Of a stretch of 17,321 nt of DNA, positions 8,073 through 15,822 are shown piece after piece; the stretch's first letter is position 1; every line of letters begins with the position of its first letter. A model generated the notes under the pieces. That model saw nothing but the letters and a program-made list of their open reading frames with translations. It was not told the origin of the DNA and ran no database searches. This stretch comes from an uncultured Rhodobacter sp. (lineage in GTDB: Bacteria > Pseudomonadota > Alphaproteobacteria > Rhodobacterales > Rhodobacteraceae), in NCBI GenBank assembly GCA_937901435.1, contig CALGTJ010000399.1, positions 1 to 17,321 of the forward strand. Reading direction: 5' to 3'. The position numbers and the translations under genes are program-made.

Positions 8073-8924
8073 ATGAAGATATTTCGCACCGCTGCCATCG
8101 TCTTTGCCCTGCTCACCGCACAAACCGCCTCTGCCCAATCGCTGGGCTTTACCATGCCCGGTGCGGCGGATCCCGGCTATGTGAAATCGAAATGGGTCAA
8201 AGGCCCGGATCAGGGCGTTCTAAACCGCTATGCCCAGACCAAAATCACCCACATCACCTTTCACCACGAAGGCTTTGCCAACAGCGACCCTATTGCCTTC
8301 GCCAAATACGCCCCCGGCCGTTTGCGTCAGTCCACCGTGCAGCGCGCGCGCAATATCCATAACTTTCATGTGGATAGCGGCCTTGGGATGATCGCCTATA
8401 ATTTTGTTGTGGGGGTAAAGGGCGACATTGCGCAAGGCCGCCCCCTGTCTTTTGCGCCCGCGACGTTCACCAAAGACCCTGCCACTGGCAAAACTGCTGA
8501 TTTCACCGGCCATTTCGCGGTGGTTTTGCTGGGTGACTTCGGGGTCGAAGAGTTAAGCCCTCAGATGCGGTTGGGTCTGGTCAAGGTCATGTCCGAGGGC
8601 CAGCGATTTTTCCGTGTGCCCACGGCCAACATCGAGCCGCATAAAGATCACGTCAGCCACAATGGCCGGTTTGGCACACAATGCCCCGGCATGCACGTCT
8701 ATGATCAAAAAGGGCTTATCGCCAATATGACCCTCGCGGTCAGCCTGCAAACCGAACTGGCACAGCGTGGATGTTATGCCTCTGGCATTGATGGAGAGTT
8801 TGGCGACGGCTCGCAGGCGGCGCTGCAAAAACTGGCCCAACAGAACCCCGACCTTGGCAAGCTTGCGGCCAACGATGAAACGCTTTGGGCGATGCTGGAT
8901 GCGCCAAAGGCGGTTTGCAAATAG
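8073..8924 (+). CDS. Secreted N-acetylmuramoyl-L-alanine amidase (PGRP/Amidase_2 type) with C-terminal peptidoglycan-binding segment
   Basis: This 283-residue exported protein is predicted to cut the amide bond between N-acetylmuramic acid and the stem peptide in the periplasm. The signal peptide spans residues 1-21 (cleavage after ASA). The amidase domain covers about residues 55-225. ITFHHEGF supplies a zinc histidine (H64 or H65), MIAYNFVVGVKGDIAQGRP and FAVVLLGDF are the typical core strands, PHKDH gives H190, and TQCPG gives C204. H, H and C are the ligands expected of PGRP/Amidase_2 zinc enzymes. A C-terminal stretch with SGIDGEFGDGSQAALQKL (about residues 238-256) resembles a PG_binding_1 repeat. 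I place the start at the ATG at 8073 behind CAGGAG. The frame is open to 8055, but that would put the start inside the T-tract. It could recycle or remodel peptidoglycan; the substrate is not shown by the sequence. Confidence 0.85.
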   Translation: MKIFRTAAIVFALLTAQTASAQSLGFTMPGAADPGYVKSKWVKGPDQGVLNRYAQTKITHITFHHEGFANSDPIAFAKYAPGRLRQSTVQRARNIHNFHVDSGLGMIAYNFVVGVKGDIAQGRPLSFAPATFTKDPATGKTADFTGHFAVVLLGDFGVEELSPQMRLGLVKVMSEGQRFFRVPTANIEPHKDHVSHNGRFGTQCPGMHVYDQKGLIANMTLAVSLQTELAQRGCYASGIDGEFGDGSQAALQKLAQQNPDLGKLAANDETLWAMLDAPKAVCK

Positions 8925-8997
8925 GGTGTTAACGATGATCTTGCCGCTGTAGATCCCCCATGGTCGAATCGCCGCCACCTATGCTATCCCTAGCGGC

Positions 8998-10839
8998 ATG
9001 AACGTCGCACACCCCAACATAAGCCAAGACTTGCCTGTGATCCGTCAACTTAACGAGGGCGCGATCAACCGCATTGCGGCGGGGGAAGTCGTGGAACGTC
9101 CCGCCTCTGCGGTCAAGGAACTGGTCGAAAATGCGATAGACGCAGGCGCGCGGCGGATCGACATTTCCTATTCGGACGGGGGTAAAACTCTGATCCGCGT
9201 CACCGACGATGGCCATGGCATCCCGGCCGAGGCGATGCCGCTGGCCCTGTCGCGTCATGCCACGTCGAAGATTGACGGCTCTGACCTGCTCAACATCCAT
9301 ACCTTCGGCTTTCGCGGCGAGGCTTTGCCCTCGCTCGGCGCGGTGGGGCGTCTGACGATTACCTCTCGTGTCGCGGGGCGCGAGGCCGCCGAGATCACCG
9401 TGGCCGGAGGGCGAGAGTCCCCCGCGCGGCCCGCCGCCCTGAACGCAGGCACTGTGGTTGAGTTGCGTGATCTGTTTTATGCCACGCCCGCCCGCCTGAA
9501 ATTCCTGCGCAGTGATCGTGCAGAAGCACAGGCCATCGCGGATGTGGTCAAACGCCTCGCCATGGCAGAGCCCTTTACCGGTTTCACCCTGCGCGATATG
9601 TCCGGCGGCGGCGAGGGCCGCGTGGTCTTTCGCGCCGATGCGGAAAGTGGCGATCTGTTTGACGCGCTGCACGGTCGGCTCGCCCGGATCCTTGGGGCAG
9701 AGTTTGCCGACAACGCCCTGCGCATCGACGCAGAGCGCGAGGGCGTGTATCTGACCGGATATGCCGCACTGCCGACCTATTCGCGCGGCTCGAATGTCAC
9801 GCAGTATCTTTTCGTCAATGGGCGTCCGGTGCGCGACAAGATGCTTTATGGTGCCCTGCGCGCCGCCTATATGGATTTCCTCAGCCGTGACCGCCACCCG
9901 GCCGCCGTGTTGTTCATCGACTGTGACCCGCAGCGGGTTGACGTCAATGTGCATCCCGCCAAATCCGAGGTCCGCTTTCGCGAGCCGGGCATTGCGCGTG
10001 GCCTGATCGTCAGCGGTCTGCGTCACGCGCTGGCAGAGGCCGGACACTGCGCCTCGACCACTGTCGCCGGGGCCACGCTTGGCGCGATGCGTCCCGAACC
10101 AAGCACAGACCTGACGCCGCGCGTCTACCAGATGGACCGTCCCAGCGCTGGTGCCCTCCGCGCTGCCCATCAAGCCCAAGCCCCCGGCTTTGCCGAAACC
10201 TCTGGCATGTTTTCCGCGCGGGTCGAACCCGAAACGTCCTCCTGCACCACGCCCGCCGACAGTCCTTTGGGGGCGGCCCGCGCGCAGGTGCACGAGAATT
10301 ATATCATCGCCCAGACCGCAGACGGGATGGTGATCGTCGATCAACACGCTGCACACGAACGGCTGGTCTATGAAAAACTGAAAAAGCAGATGGCCGAAAA
10401 TGGCGTCGCCGCGCAGGCCTTGCTGATCCCCGAGATTGTCGAGATGTCACAGACAGACGCCGACCAACTGCTGGAACTGGCGGATGATCTGCAACGCCTC
10501 GGCCTGAGTATCGAACCCTTCGGCGGAGGGGCCGTGGCGGTGCGCGAAACCCCTGCGATCCTCGGTGTGGTGGATGCCAAGGCGATGTTGCAAGACATTC
10601 TGGATGAATTGGCCGATATGGGCGACAGCCAGACGGTGCAAGCCCGGATAGAGGCGATCCTCAGCCGCGTCGCCTGTCACGGCTCGATCCGCTCTGGCCG
10701 CAGGATGCAGGCAGAAGAGATGAATGCCTTGCTGCGCGAAATGGAAAACACGCCCCATTCCGGCCAGTGCAACCACGGTCGCCCGACCTATGTAGAACTG
10801 AAACTGGCCGATATCGAAAGACTTTTCGGGCGAACATGA
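8998..10839 (+). CDS. mutL: DNA mismatch repair protein MutL
   Basis: This is MutL, the ATPase that links MutS to strand incision in mismatch repair, 613 residues. The N-terminal GHKL ATPase has [30 protein letters not shown] (E44, N45), DDGHG (70-74), ATSKI and TFGFRGEAL. The C-terminal domain has the endonuclease motif [12 protein letters not shown] at residues 448-459, which fits DQHA-x2-E-x4-E exactly, plus ACHGSIRSG and CNHGRPT. This MutL should thus nick DNA itself, as expected in bacteria lacking MutH. ATG at 8998 has no clear Shine-Dalgarno sequence. A GTG at 9037 would give the shorter classical N-terminus (IRQLNEG) but is also poorly preceded. The last codons overlap rmuC (ATGA), so mutL and rmuC form an operon of DNA-maintenance genes. 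Confidence 0.98.
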   Translation: MNVAHPNISQDLPVIRQLNEGAINRIAAGEVVERPASAVKELVENAIDAGARRIDISYSDGGKTLIRVTDDGHGIPAEAMPLALSRHATSKIDGSDLLNIHTFGFRGEALPSLGAVGRLTITSRVAGREAAEITVAGGRESPARPAALNAGTVVELRDLFYATPARLKFLRSDRAEAQAIADVVKRLAMAEPFTGFTLRDMSGGGEGRVVFRADAESGDLFDALHGRLARILGAEFADNALRIDAEREGVYLTGYAALPTYSRGSNVTQYLFVNGRPVRDKMLYGALRAAYMDFLSRDRHPAAVLFIDCDPQRVDVNVHPAKSEVRFREPGIARGLIVSGLRHALAEAGHCASTTVAGATLGAMRPEPSTDLTPRVYQMDRPSAGALRAAHQAQAPGFAETSGMFSARVEPETSSCTTPADSPLGAARAQVHENYIIAQTADGMVIVDQHAAHERLVYEKLKKQMAENGVAAQALLIPEIVEMSQTDADQLLELADDLQRLGLSIEPFGGGAVAVRETPAILGVVDAKAMLQDILDELADMGDSQTVQARIEAILSRVACHGSIRSGRRMQAEEMNALLREMENTPHSGQCNHGRPTYVELKLADIERLFGRT

Positions 10840-12077
10840 TCCAGATCGGTGTGACGACGATTGACTTGAACGACCCGCTCACGCTGGCGGGTCTGCTCGG
10901 TGGCGCGGCTCTGGTGTTGATCTTGGTCATGCTGATCCTGTCCCTGCTTGCCTCTGGCCGCTCGGCGCAAACCACTCTGCAAGTTGCGCGACAGGTCGGG
11001 CGGTTGACGCAGGACGTGCAATCGCTCGGCATAGGTCAACAGCAACTGGCGGGCAATCTGCAAACCGTGTCCGAAACCCAGACCAACGCCCAACTGCATG
11101 TGATCCAGACGGTTGAGGCACGGCTGGGCGATGTGCAGCTTCAGATGAATGAACGCCTGTCCGAGAACGCCCGCAGGGCGGCCGAGGCGCTCGCCCAAAT
11201 GCAGGAACGCATGAAGGAAAGCCTGCACGGCTCGTCCGAAAAAACCACGCAAAGCCTGACGCAGCTTCAGGAACGCCTTGCCACAATCGACAAGGCCCAG
11301 ACCAATATCGAAAAGCTCTCGGGTGACGTGCTCAGCTTGCAAGACATCCTGTCCAACAAACAAACGCGCGGGGCCTTTGGTGAGATCCAGTTAAATGATA
11401 TCGTCACCAAGGCCTTGCCCAGTGACGCCTACAGCTTTCAAAAAACCCTCTCCAACGGTCGTCGCGCCGACTGCCTGATCCATCTGCCCAACCCTCCGGG
11501 GCCCATCGTGATCGACGCGAAATTCCCGTTGGAGGCTTACGAGGCCCTGCGCCGCGCCAAGACCGAGTGGGAGGTGAGCGAGGCTACCAAATTCTTTCGC
11601 TCCTCGGTCAAGGCCCATATCAAAGCCATCTCTGACCGTTACCTGATCGAAGGTGAAACCGCCGACGGCGCGCTGATGTTCTTGCCGTCAGAGGTGGTCT
11701 ATGCCGAACTTCACGCCAATTTCCCCGAAATCGTCCGAGAGGGCTTTGCCGCCAAGGTTTGGATCGTCTCGCCCACGACCTGCATGGCAACGCTGCACAC
11801 AATGCGCGCGATCCTCAAGGACGCCCGGATGCGCGAACAGGCGGGCGCGATCCGCACTGCGTTGAAACAGCTTCATCGCGACGTGGAACTTATCGGGGAA
11901 AAGGCGGGCAAGCTGGAAACCCATCTGCGTCAGGCGGGCGAAGATGTGGCAGGTGTCATTACCGCTGCCACCCGCGCCGGCAAACGCGCAGATCGGCTGG
12001 ATAATTTTGATTTCGAGGAATTGACTCCGGACGCGGGCGATCACCGCGTCGTGCCCTTGCATCCCCGTGAAAGCTAG
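10836..12077 (+). CDS. rmuC: DNA recombination protein RmuC
   Basis: This is a 413-residue RmuC-family protein. RmuC limits inversions at short inverted repeats in E. coli and carries a nuclease-like domain; its biochemical action is not settled. One hydrophobic segment at about residues 17-39 is an N-terminal membrane anchor. It is followed by a long coiled-coil rich in Gln, Glu and Ala (about residues 45-165), then the RmuC domain with [15 protein letters not shown], and [11 protein letters not shown] (D227, K229), which resembles a PD-(D/E)xK core, and later [11 protein letters not shown] and [12 protein letters not shown]. The start is the ATG overlapping the mutL stop (ATGA). The frame is open further up, to 10767, but only inside mutL. 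Coupling to mutL suggests both act in genome stability. Confidence 0.95.
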   Translation: MIQIGVTTIDLNDPLTLAGLLGGAALVLILVMLILSLLASGRSAQTTLQVARQVGRLTQDVQSLGIGQQQLAGNLQTVSETQTNAQLHVIQTVEARLGDVQLQMNERLSENARRAAEALAQMQERMKESLHGSSEKTTQSLTQLQERLATIDKAQTNIEKLSGDVLSLQDILSNKQTRGAFGEIQLNDIVTKALPSDAYSFQKTLSNGRRADCLIHLPNPPGPIVIDAKFPLEAYEALRRAKTEWEVSEATKFFRSSVKAHIKAISDRYLIEGETADGALMFLPSEVVYAELHANFPEIVREGFAAKVWIVSPTTCMATLHTMRAILKDARMREQAGAIRTALKQLHRDVELIGEKAGKLETHLRQAGEDVAGVITAATRAGKRADRLDNFDFEELTPDAGDHRVVPLHPRES

Positions 12078-12113
12078 GCTTGGGTGGAATAACATCCGGC
12101 AAAGGACATACCT

Positions 12114-13070
12114 ATGAGCGATCCCTTTTTCACCCCCGTCTCTGGCATGGATCTGCCGCGCTATGCCGGGGTGCCGACGTTTATGCGCCTGCCGCATGTG
12201 GGTCTGGATCATGACCGCCTGAAAGACGTGGATATCGGCCTGATCGGGGTGCCTTGGGACAGTGGCACCACCAATCGTCCCGGCCCGCGGCATGGTCCGC
12301 GCCAGTTGCGCGATCTTTCGACGATGATCCGTGCCGAAAACGGCTCTACCCGCGTGCGTCCGTTCGAGATGGTGAATTGTGCGGATCTGGGCGATGTGCC
12401 GCCGAACCCCGCCGATATCATGGACTCGATGGAGCGGATCACGGCGTTTTATCGTCAGGTGATGGCAGCGGGGATCCGGCCCCTGACCGCTGGCGGCGAT
12501 CACTTGACCTCGCTGCCTGTCCTGCGCGCGGTGGCCAAGGACAACGCGCTGGGCATGATCCATTTCGAAAGCCACACAGACCTGTTCCACAGCTACTTTG
12601 GTGGCACGATGTATACCCATGGCACACCTTTTCGGCGTGCTGTGGAAGAAGGCTTGCTTGACCCCAAGCGTGTCATCCAGATCGGCATACGGGGCAGCGC
12701 CTATGACAGTGAGGACCGTGATTTCGCCGACGCGGTAGGGATAAAGATTATTGGCATTGACGAATATTTCGCTCGCGGCGCGGTGGATGTGATGGCCGAG
12801 GCGCGCGAAATTGTGGGCACTGCCCCGACCTATATCAGCTATGATATCGACTTTGTTGATCCCACATATGCGCCGGGCACGGGCACGCCAGAGGTCGGCG
12901 GGCCAACAAGCTACGACGCGCTGCTGGTCGCGCGCCTGCTGAAAGGCGTGAACATTGCCGGGGCCGATTTGGTAGAGGTCTCGCCCCCCTTTGACGCCTC
13001 TGGTGGGACGGCATTTCTGGGTGTGTCGATCATGTTCGAGATGCTCTGCGTGATGGCAGAGCAGGGCTAG
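12114..13070 (+). CDS. Ureohydrolase (agmatinase / guanidino-acid hydrolase-like) with altered metal ligand
   Basis: This 318-residue member of the arginase/agmatinase superfamily hydrolyses a guanidino compound to urea and an amine. The fold motifs are all visible: GGDH with H130, the second ligand cluster at residues 150-156, and SYDIDFVDP with D244 and D246, followed by APGTGTPEVGG. H154 and D156 are present, but the residue that is normally the bridging aspartate of the D-x-H-x-D motif is a glutamate, E152 (HFESHTD). The sequence after it (YFGGTMYTHGTPFRRA) resembles the guanidinobutyrase/guanidinopropionase side of the family more than biosynthetic SpeB, so agmatinase is not certain. AAAGGA lies before the ATG. 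The gene sits 36 bases after rmuC and runs toward chrR on the other strand, with eight bases between the stops. The substrate is unassigned. Confidence 0.88.
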   Translation: MSDPFFTPVSGMDLPRYAGVPTFMRLPHVGLDHDRLKDVDIGLIGVPWDSGTTNRPGPRHGPRQLRDLSTMIRAENGSTRVRPFEMVNCADLGDVPPNPADIMDSMERITAFYRQVMAAGIRPLTAGGDHLTSLPVLRAVAKDNALGMIHFESHTDLFHSYFGGTMYTHGTPFRRAVEEGLLDPKRVIQIGIRGSAYDSEDRDFADAVGIKIIGIDEYFARGAVDVMAEAREIVGTAPTYISYDIDFVDPTYAPGTGTPEVGGPTSYDALLVARLLKGVNIAGADLVEVSPPFDASGGTAFLGVSIMFEMLCVMAEQG

Positions 13071-13072
13071 AC

Positions 13073-13098
13073 CAGGCCTTAAATTCGCATAAAGGTCT
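13073..13098. terminator. Hairpin between the converging ureohydrolase and chrR genes
   Basis: The arms 13073-13080 (CAGGCCTT) and 13091-13098 (AAGGTCTG) pair over eight bases, with one G-T, around a ten-base loop. The hairpin begins two bases after the ureohydrolase stop and contains the chrR stop codon. No T-run follows on either strand. It may serve weakly as a shared 3'-end structure; the evidence is modest. Confidence 0.3.
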
Positions 13099-13720
13099 GC
13101 GCGAGCCGAGGCAGCAACGCGTTGAATTTCAGTGGGGCGTCGGTGGCCGTCAGACAGATGCAATCGACCCCTGCTTCGGCCACCGGCGTGTGATGCATCT
13201 CTTCGTCTGCGACCTCGATATCGCCGCGCGCAAAGCGGTCATGCTCGTCACAAAACGCGCCTTGCAGCACAAGCGTCAGCTCTACGCCGTTGTGGCCGTG
13301 GTCGGGCGCGCTTGCCCCCGGAGGAATGCTGATCAGGCGCACGGTCGCGTCTTTTGACGTCGGCAGGATCGCCTGCCGGACGCCACCGCCTACTGAACGC
13401 CATTTCACTGCGCTCAGATCGCCGCCCACGTAGTCGCGCAGCGGTTCGGGGAACACTGTTCCTGTCTTTGGCGCCTGTGCGATTTCGGCCTGCAAAACCT
13501 CGATCAGCGCCATTGTCGCGGCCAGCGCATCCGGGTCCATCGCGACCGAGTCACATTCCTCAAGGACCGACCCGCCAACCGTGTCAAAGCCAGCCAAAGC
13601 GGCGCGACAGTCGTCGCACAGCGAAATATGCGTCGCGACCACAAGGTTGAAGGCCTCTGGCAGCGTTCCGGTAGAGTAACCCATCAACAATTGGTCGTTC
13701 AGGTGATGTTTGATGTTCAT
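13079..13720 (-). CDS. chrR: ChrR-type zinc anti-sigma factor (ZAS plus cupin-like domain)
   Basis: ChrR holds RpoE inactive in the cytoplasm until singlet oxygen or related stress triggers its release and proteolysis. The protein has 213 residues. The N-terminal ZAS domain has H6, H31, C35 and C38 (HISLCDDC), the zinc site that binds the sigma factor. The C-terminal cupin-like domain has H141, H143, E147 and H177, the second zinc site needed for the response to singlet oxygen, plus C187 and C189. All these positions have the same numbering as in R. sphaeroides ChrR as I recall it. The gene begins seven bases after the rpoE stop, in the same operon, with only a weak ribosome binding site, so coupled translation is likely. 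The adjacent lipid operon encodes relatives of proteins reported to be needed for ChrR turnover. Confidence 0.96.
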   Translation of the reverse strand: MNIKHHLNDQLLMGYSTGTLPEAFNLVVATHISLCDDCRAALAGFDTVGGSVLEECDSVAMDPDALAATMALIEVLQAEIAQAPKTGTVFPEPLRDYVGGDLSAVKWRSVGGGVRQAILPTSKDATVRLISIPPGASAPDHGHNGVELTLVLQGAFCDEHDRFARGDIEVADEEMHHTPVAEAGVDCICLTATDAPLKFNALLPRLAQTFMRI

Positions 13721-13727
13721 TGTTTGC

Positions 13728-14276
13728 TCATTTCATTGTGTGGCGCAGGCGGTCCAGCGCCAGACGGATCCTCGATTTTATCGTGCCAAGCGGTAAACCC
13801 GTCGCCTCGGCAATCTCGCTATGACTGAGATCCCCGAAATAGGCCTGCTCTATTAGCACACGTTGTTTCTGCGGCAATTCGGCCATGGCTTTGGCCAACT
13901 GGTCGCTTTCCTGTTGCAAAGCCATCACATCGGCTTGGTCCGGTTCTTCTTCTGGTCCCCAGATGATATCTTCGGGTTCTGGTCTGCGCTGTTTGCGCAG
14001 AGCGTCGATCTTGCGATTTCGCGCTATAGTAAAGATCCATGTCGATACACTGGCCCGCGACGGATCGAACATATGCGCCTTGCGCCAGACGGTCGCCATG
14101 ACCTCTTGTGAACATTCCTCTGCCATGGACGCATCGGCGCCAGACTTCATCAAAAACGCTTTCACCCGTGGGGCAAAATGCGCAAATAATTTCGCAAAAG
14201 CAGCTTTGTCCTGATGCAAATGTACCTTTTGAATACGCTCCACCCAAGCGGCCTTTTCTGTTTCAGCTTTCGCCAC
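13728..14276 (-). CDS. rpoE: ECF RNA polymerase sigma factor RpoE (ChrR-controlled, Group IV)
   Basis: This is an ECF sigma factor that directs transcription of the singlet-oxygen stress regulon. Region 2 (about residues 25-95) contains FAPRVKAFLMKSGAD, FDPSRASVSTWIFTIARNR and IDALRKQ. Region 4 (about residues 130-182) contains LPQKQRVLIEQAYFGDLS and a helix-turn-helix ending LPLGTIKSRIRLALDR. I chose the GTG at 14276-14274. It is preceded by AAAGG with a five-base spacer and gives 182 residues, essentially the size of R. sphaeroides RpoE (181 as I recall), with aligned N-termini. The frame is open to an ATG at 14381 (217 residues), but the predicted RpoE-dependent promoter places the transcription start near 14379, after that ATG. 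An ATG at 14372 would leave a very short leader and remains possible. chrR follows after seven bases. Confidence 0.95.
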   Translation of the reverse strand: MAKAETEKAAWVERIQKVHLHQDKAAFAKLFAHFAPRVKAFLMKSGADASMAEECSQEVMATVWRKAHMFDPSRASVSTWIFTIARNRKIDALRKQRRPEPEDIIWGPEEEPDQADVMALQQESDQLAKAMAELPQKQRVLIEQAYFGDLSHSEIAEATGLPLGTIKSRIRLALDRLRHTMK

Positions 14277-14385
14277 TCGAACCTTTCTGGCGGGTCGCGC
14301 CCGGGATCTGACGCCACCCCATACTGGCGGCGGCACCACACCCGTCTCGTCGATCGTTACTGTGTCTTCCATCTGAAACATGTCT

Positions 14386-14415
14386 TGTTTACGCGCAAGA
14401 GCAAGGTCCGGATCA
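14386..14415 (-). promoter_or_regulatory. RpoE-type autoregulatory promoter of rpoE-chrR
   Basis: On the minus strand, TGATCC (14415-14410) is followed by exactly 18 bases and TAAACA (14391-14386). The consensus for R. sphaeroides RpoE is TGATCC-N18-TAAGA as I recall it, so the -35 is perfect, the spacing exact and the -10 begins TAA. The predicted transcription start is about 14379, leaving a leader of roughly 100 bases before the GTG start. This fits the autoregulation known for rpoE-chrR operons. Confidence 0.75.
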
Positions 14416-14439
14416 GTTGATAAGATAATTTTTTTTCGG

Positions 14440-14469
14440 TCATCCGTTTCCTCTTTTCAGCCGTAGACG
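14440..14469 (+). promoter_or_regulatory. Candidate RpoE-type promoter for the FAD oxidoreductase-DUF1365-transporter operon
   Basis: On the plus strand, TCATCC (14440-14445) is followed by 18 bases and TAGACG (14464-14469). The -35 differs from TGATCC at one base, the spacing is exact and the -10 keeps the leading TA. A start near 14476 would give a 30-base leader with AAGGAG at 14494-14499 before the ATG at 14506. It lies in near mirror symmetry to the rpoE promoter. The G-to-C change could weaken it. Confidence 0.5.
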
Positions 14470-14505
14470 TAGGTAAGTTCGAAAAAATGAGACAAGGAGT
14501 GGCGG

Positions 14506-15822
14506 ATGCCATTTGAACAGGCAGACGCCATATCGCGTCGAATTGCAGTGATCGGCGGTGGAATTTCTGGCATGGGGGCGGCGCATTTTCTGAGTGCCGA
14601 CAATCAGGTGGTCTTGTTCGAGGCCGAACCGCGTCTTGGCGGTCACGCCCGCACCGTCATGGCAGGCAAACGCGGGGATCAGCCGGTCGATACCGGTTTC
14701 ATCGTGTTCAACTACGCCAACTACCCCCATATGGCAAAGCTTTTTGCCGATCTCGATGTGCCTGTCACCAAAAGCAACATGAGCTTTGGCGCGTCTTTGG
14801 ACGGCGGGCGGATCGAATACGGTCTTGCCAGCCTTGGCGCTGTGTTTGCGCAAAAAAGCAACATGATGCGCCCGGCCTACCTGCGGATGCTGCGCGATGT
14901 GATGCATTTCAACAAAAATGCTCTGGCCGTGGCGCAAGATCGGGGGATGACCATCGGTCAGTTTCTGACTGCGCTTGGTACGGGGCCGTGGTTTCGCGAT
15001 TATTATCTATTGCCGCTGTCTGGGGCGATCTGGTCGACGCCGACGCAGGGCATATTGGATTTCCCTGCAAAAGCGATGATCGAGTTTTTCAAGAACCACG
15101 CACTGCTGGGTGTTACGGGTCAGCACCAGTGGTACACAGTGGATGGCGGATCGCGTGAATATGTCTCGCGCTTGCAGACCCGGCTTGAGGCGAGCGGCGT
15201 CGATTTGCGTCTGGGTGCTGCCACGCAATCGGTGCGGCGCACCGAGGTCGGGATAGAGGTCAAGGCTCATGGCGGCGAGTGGGAGCTGTTTGACGATGTG
15301 GTCTTTGCCACCCATTCCGACGATAGCCTTGCCCTGCTGGAGAATCCCAGCGAGGCAGAACGCGCGGCCTTGTCCGCCGTGGCCTATCAGCCGAATTCTG
15401 TCATATTGCACGCCGACACCAGCATGATGCCAAAGCGCAAGGCCTGCTGGTCAAGCTGGGTCTATACCGAAACCAAGGGCAAGCAGACCGACCGGATCGA
15501 TCTGACCTATTGGATGAACTCGCTACAACCCATCCCGCATGATGATCCGCTGTTCGTGACGCTCAACTCGACGCGTCCGATCCGCGAGGACTTGATCCAT
15601 GACAAGGTCGAATTCCGCCATCCGGTCTACACGCTGGAGGCCATCAAAGCGCAAGACACGATCCGCGCGATGAACGGCACCAACAACACATGGTTTTGCG
15701 GGGCTTGGATGAAAAACGGGTTTCATGAGGACGGGCTGTCCAGTGCTGTCGACGTGGCAGAGGGGATCGCCAAACGGGGTATACAAGGTGATGCGCAAGA
15801 AGCGGCAATGGCCGCAGGGTGA
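14506..15822 (+). CDS. FAD-dependent oxidoreductase, COG2907 type (possible UfaD-like lipid desaturase)
   Basis: This is a 438-residue flavoprotein of the amine-oxidase-like fold. The N-terminus has the Rossmann loop GGGISG (residues 17-22), with E39 at the end of the second strand and RLGGHART (43-50), the typical FAD-binding start. The C-terminus has WFCGAWMKNGFHEDG followed by SSAVDVAEGI, the second FAD contact region. AAGGAG lies six bases before the ATG. It is the first gene of a + strand operon divergent from rpoE-chrR; its stop overlaps the next gene as GTGA. In R. sphaeroides the related RSP1091, next to a DUF1365 gene, is in the RpoE regulon and is linked to furan fatty acid formation (desaturation of a methylated acyl chain) and to ChrR turnover. 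I recall this assignment without being able to check it, so no symbol is given. Direct orthology is inference. Confidence 0.9.
   Translation: MPFEQADAISRRIAVIGGGISGMGAAHFLSADNQVVLFEAEPRLGGHARTVMAGKRGDQPVDTGFIVFNYANYPHMAKLFADLDVPVTKSNMSFGASLDGGRIEYGLASLGAVFAQKSNMMRPAYLRMLRDVMHFNKNALAVAQDRGMTIGQFLTALGTGPWFRDYYLLPLSGAIWSTPTQGILDFPAKAMIEFFKNHALLGVTGQHQWYTVDGGSREYVSRLQTRLEASGVDLRLGAATQSVRRTEVGIEVKAHGGEWELFDDVVFATHSDDSLALLENPSEAERAALSAVAYQPNSVILHADTSMMPKRKACWSSWVYTETKGKQTDRIDLTYWMNSLQPIPHDDPLFVTLNSTRPIREDLIHDKVEFRHPVYTLEAIKAQDTIRAMNGTNNTWFCGAWMKNGFHEDGLSSAVDVAEGIAKRGIQGDAQEAAMAAG

Noticed and set aside
8929..10356. Open frame of 475 codons antisense to mutL
   Set aside because: mutL is certain on the + strand. 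The antisense protein shows no domain, and its frame openness follows from codon bias.
10837..10865. TGATCC at the mutL/rmuC overlap as an RpoE site
   Set aside because: Eighteen bases downstream is TTGAC, with no TA-type -10. The hexamer is part of coding sequence and is probably chance. Similar TGATCC hits inside the M16 and mutL genes fail in the same way.
11688..13163. Long open frame of 491 codons on the minus strand across rmuC and the ureohydrolase gene
   Set aside because: It is antisense to two well-supported genes. Its protein is rich in Arg, His and Gln with no recognisable motif, as expected of the mirror frame of GC-rich coding DNA.
14408..14446. Hairpin CGGAT...ATCCG with T-run between rpoE and the flavoprotein gene as a terminator
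   Set aside because: The loop is nearly 30 bases and the T-run lies inside it, not after the stem. The symmetry is better explained by the two opposed -35 elements.
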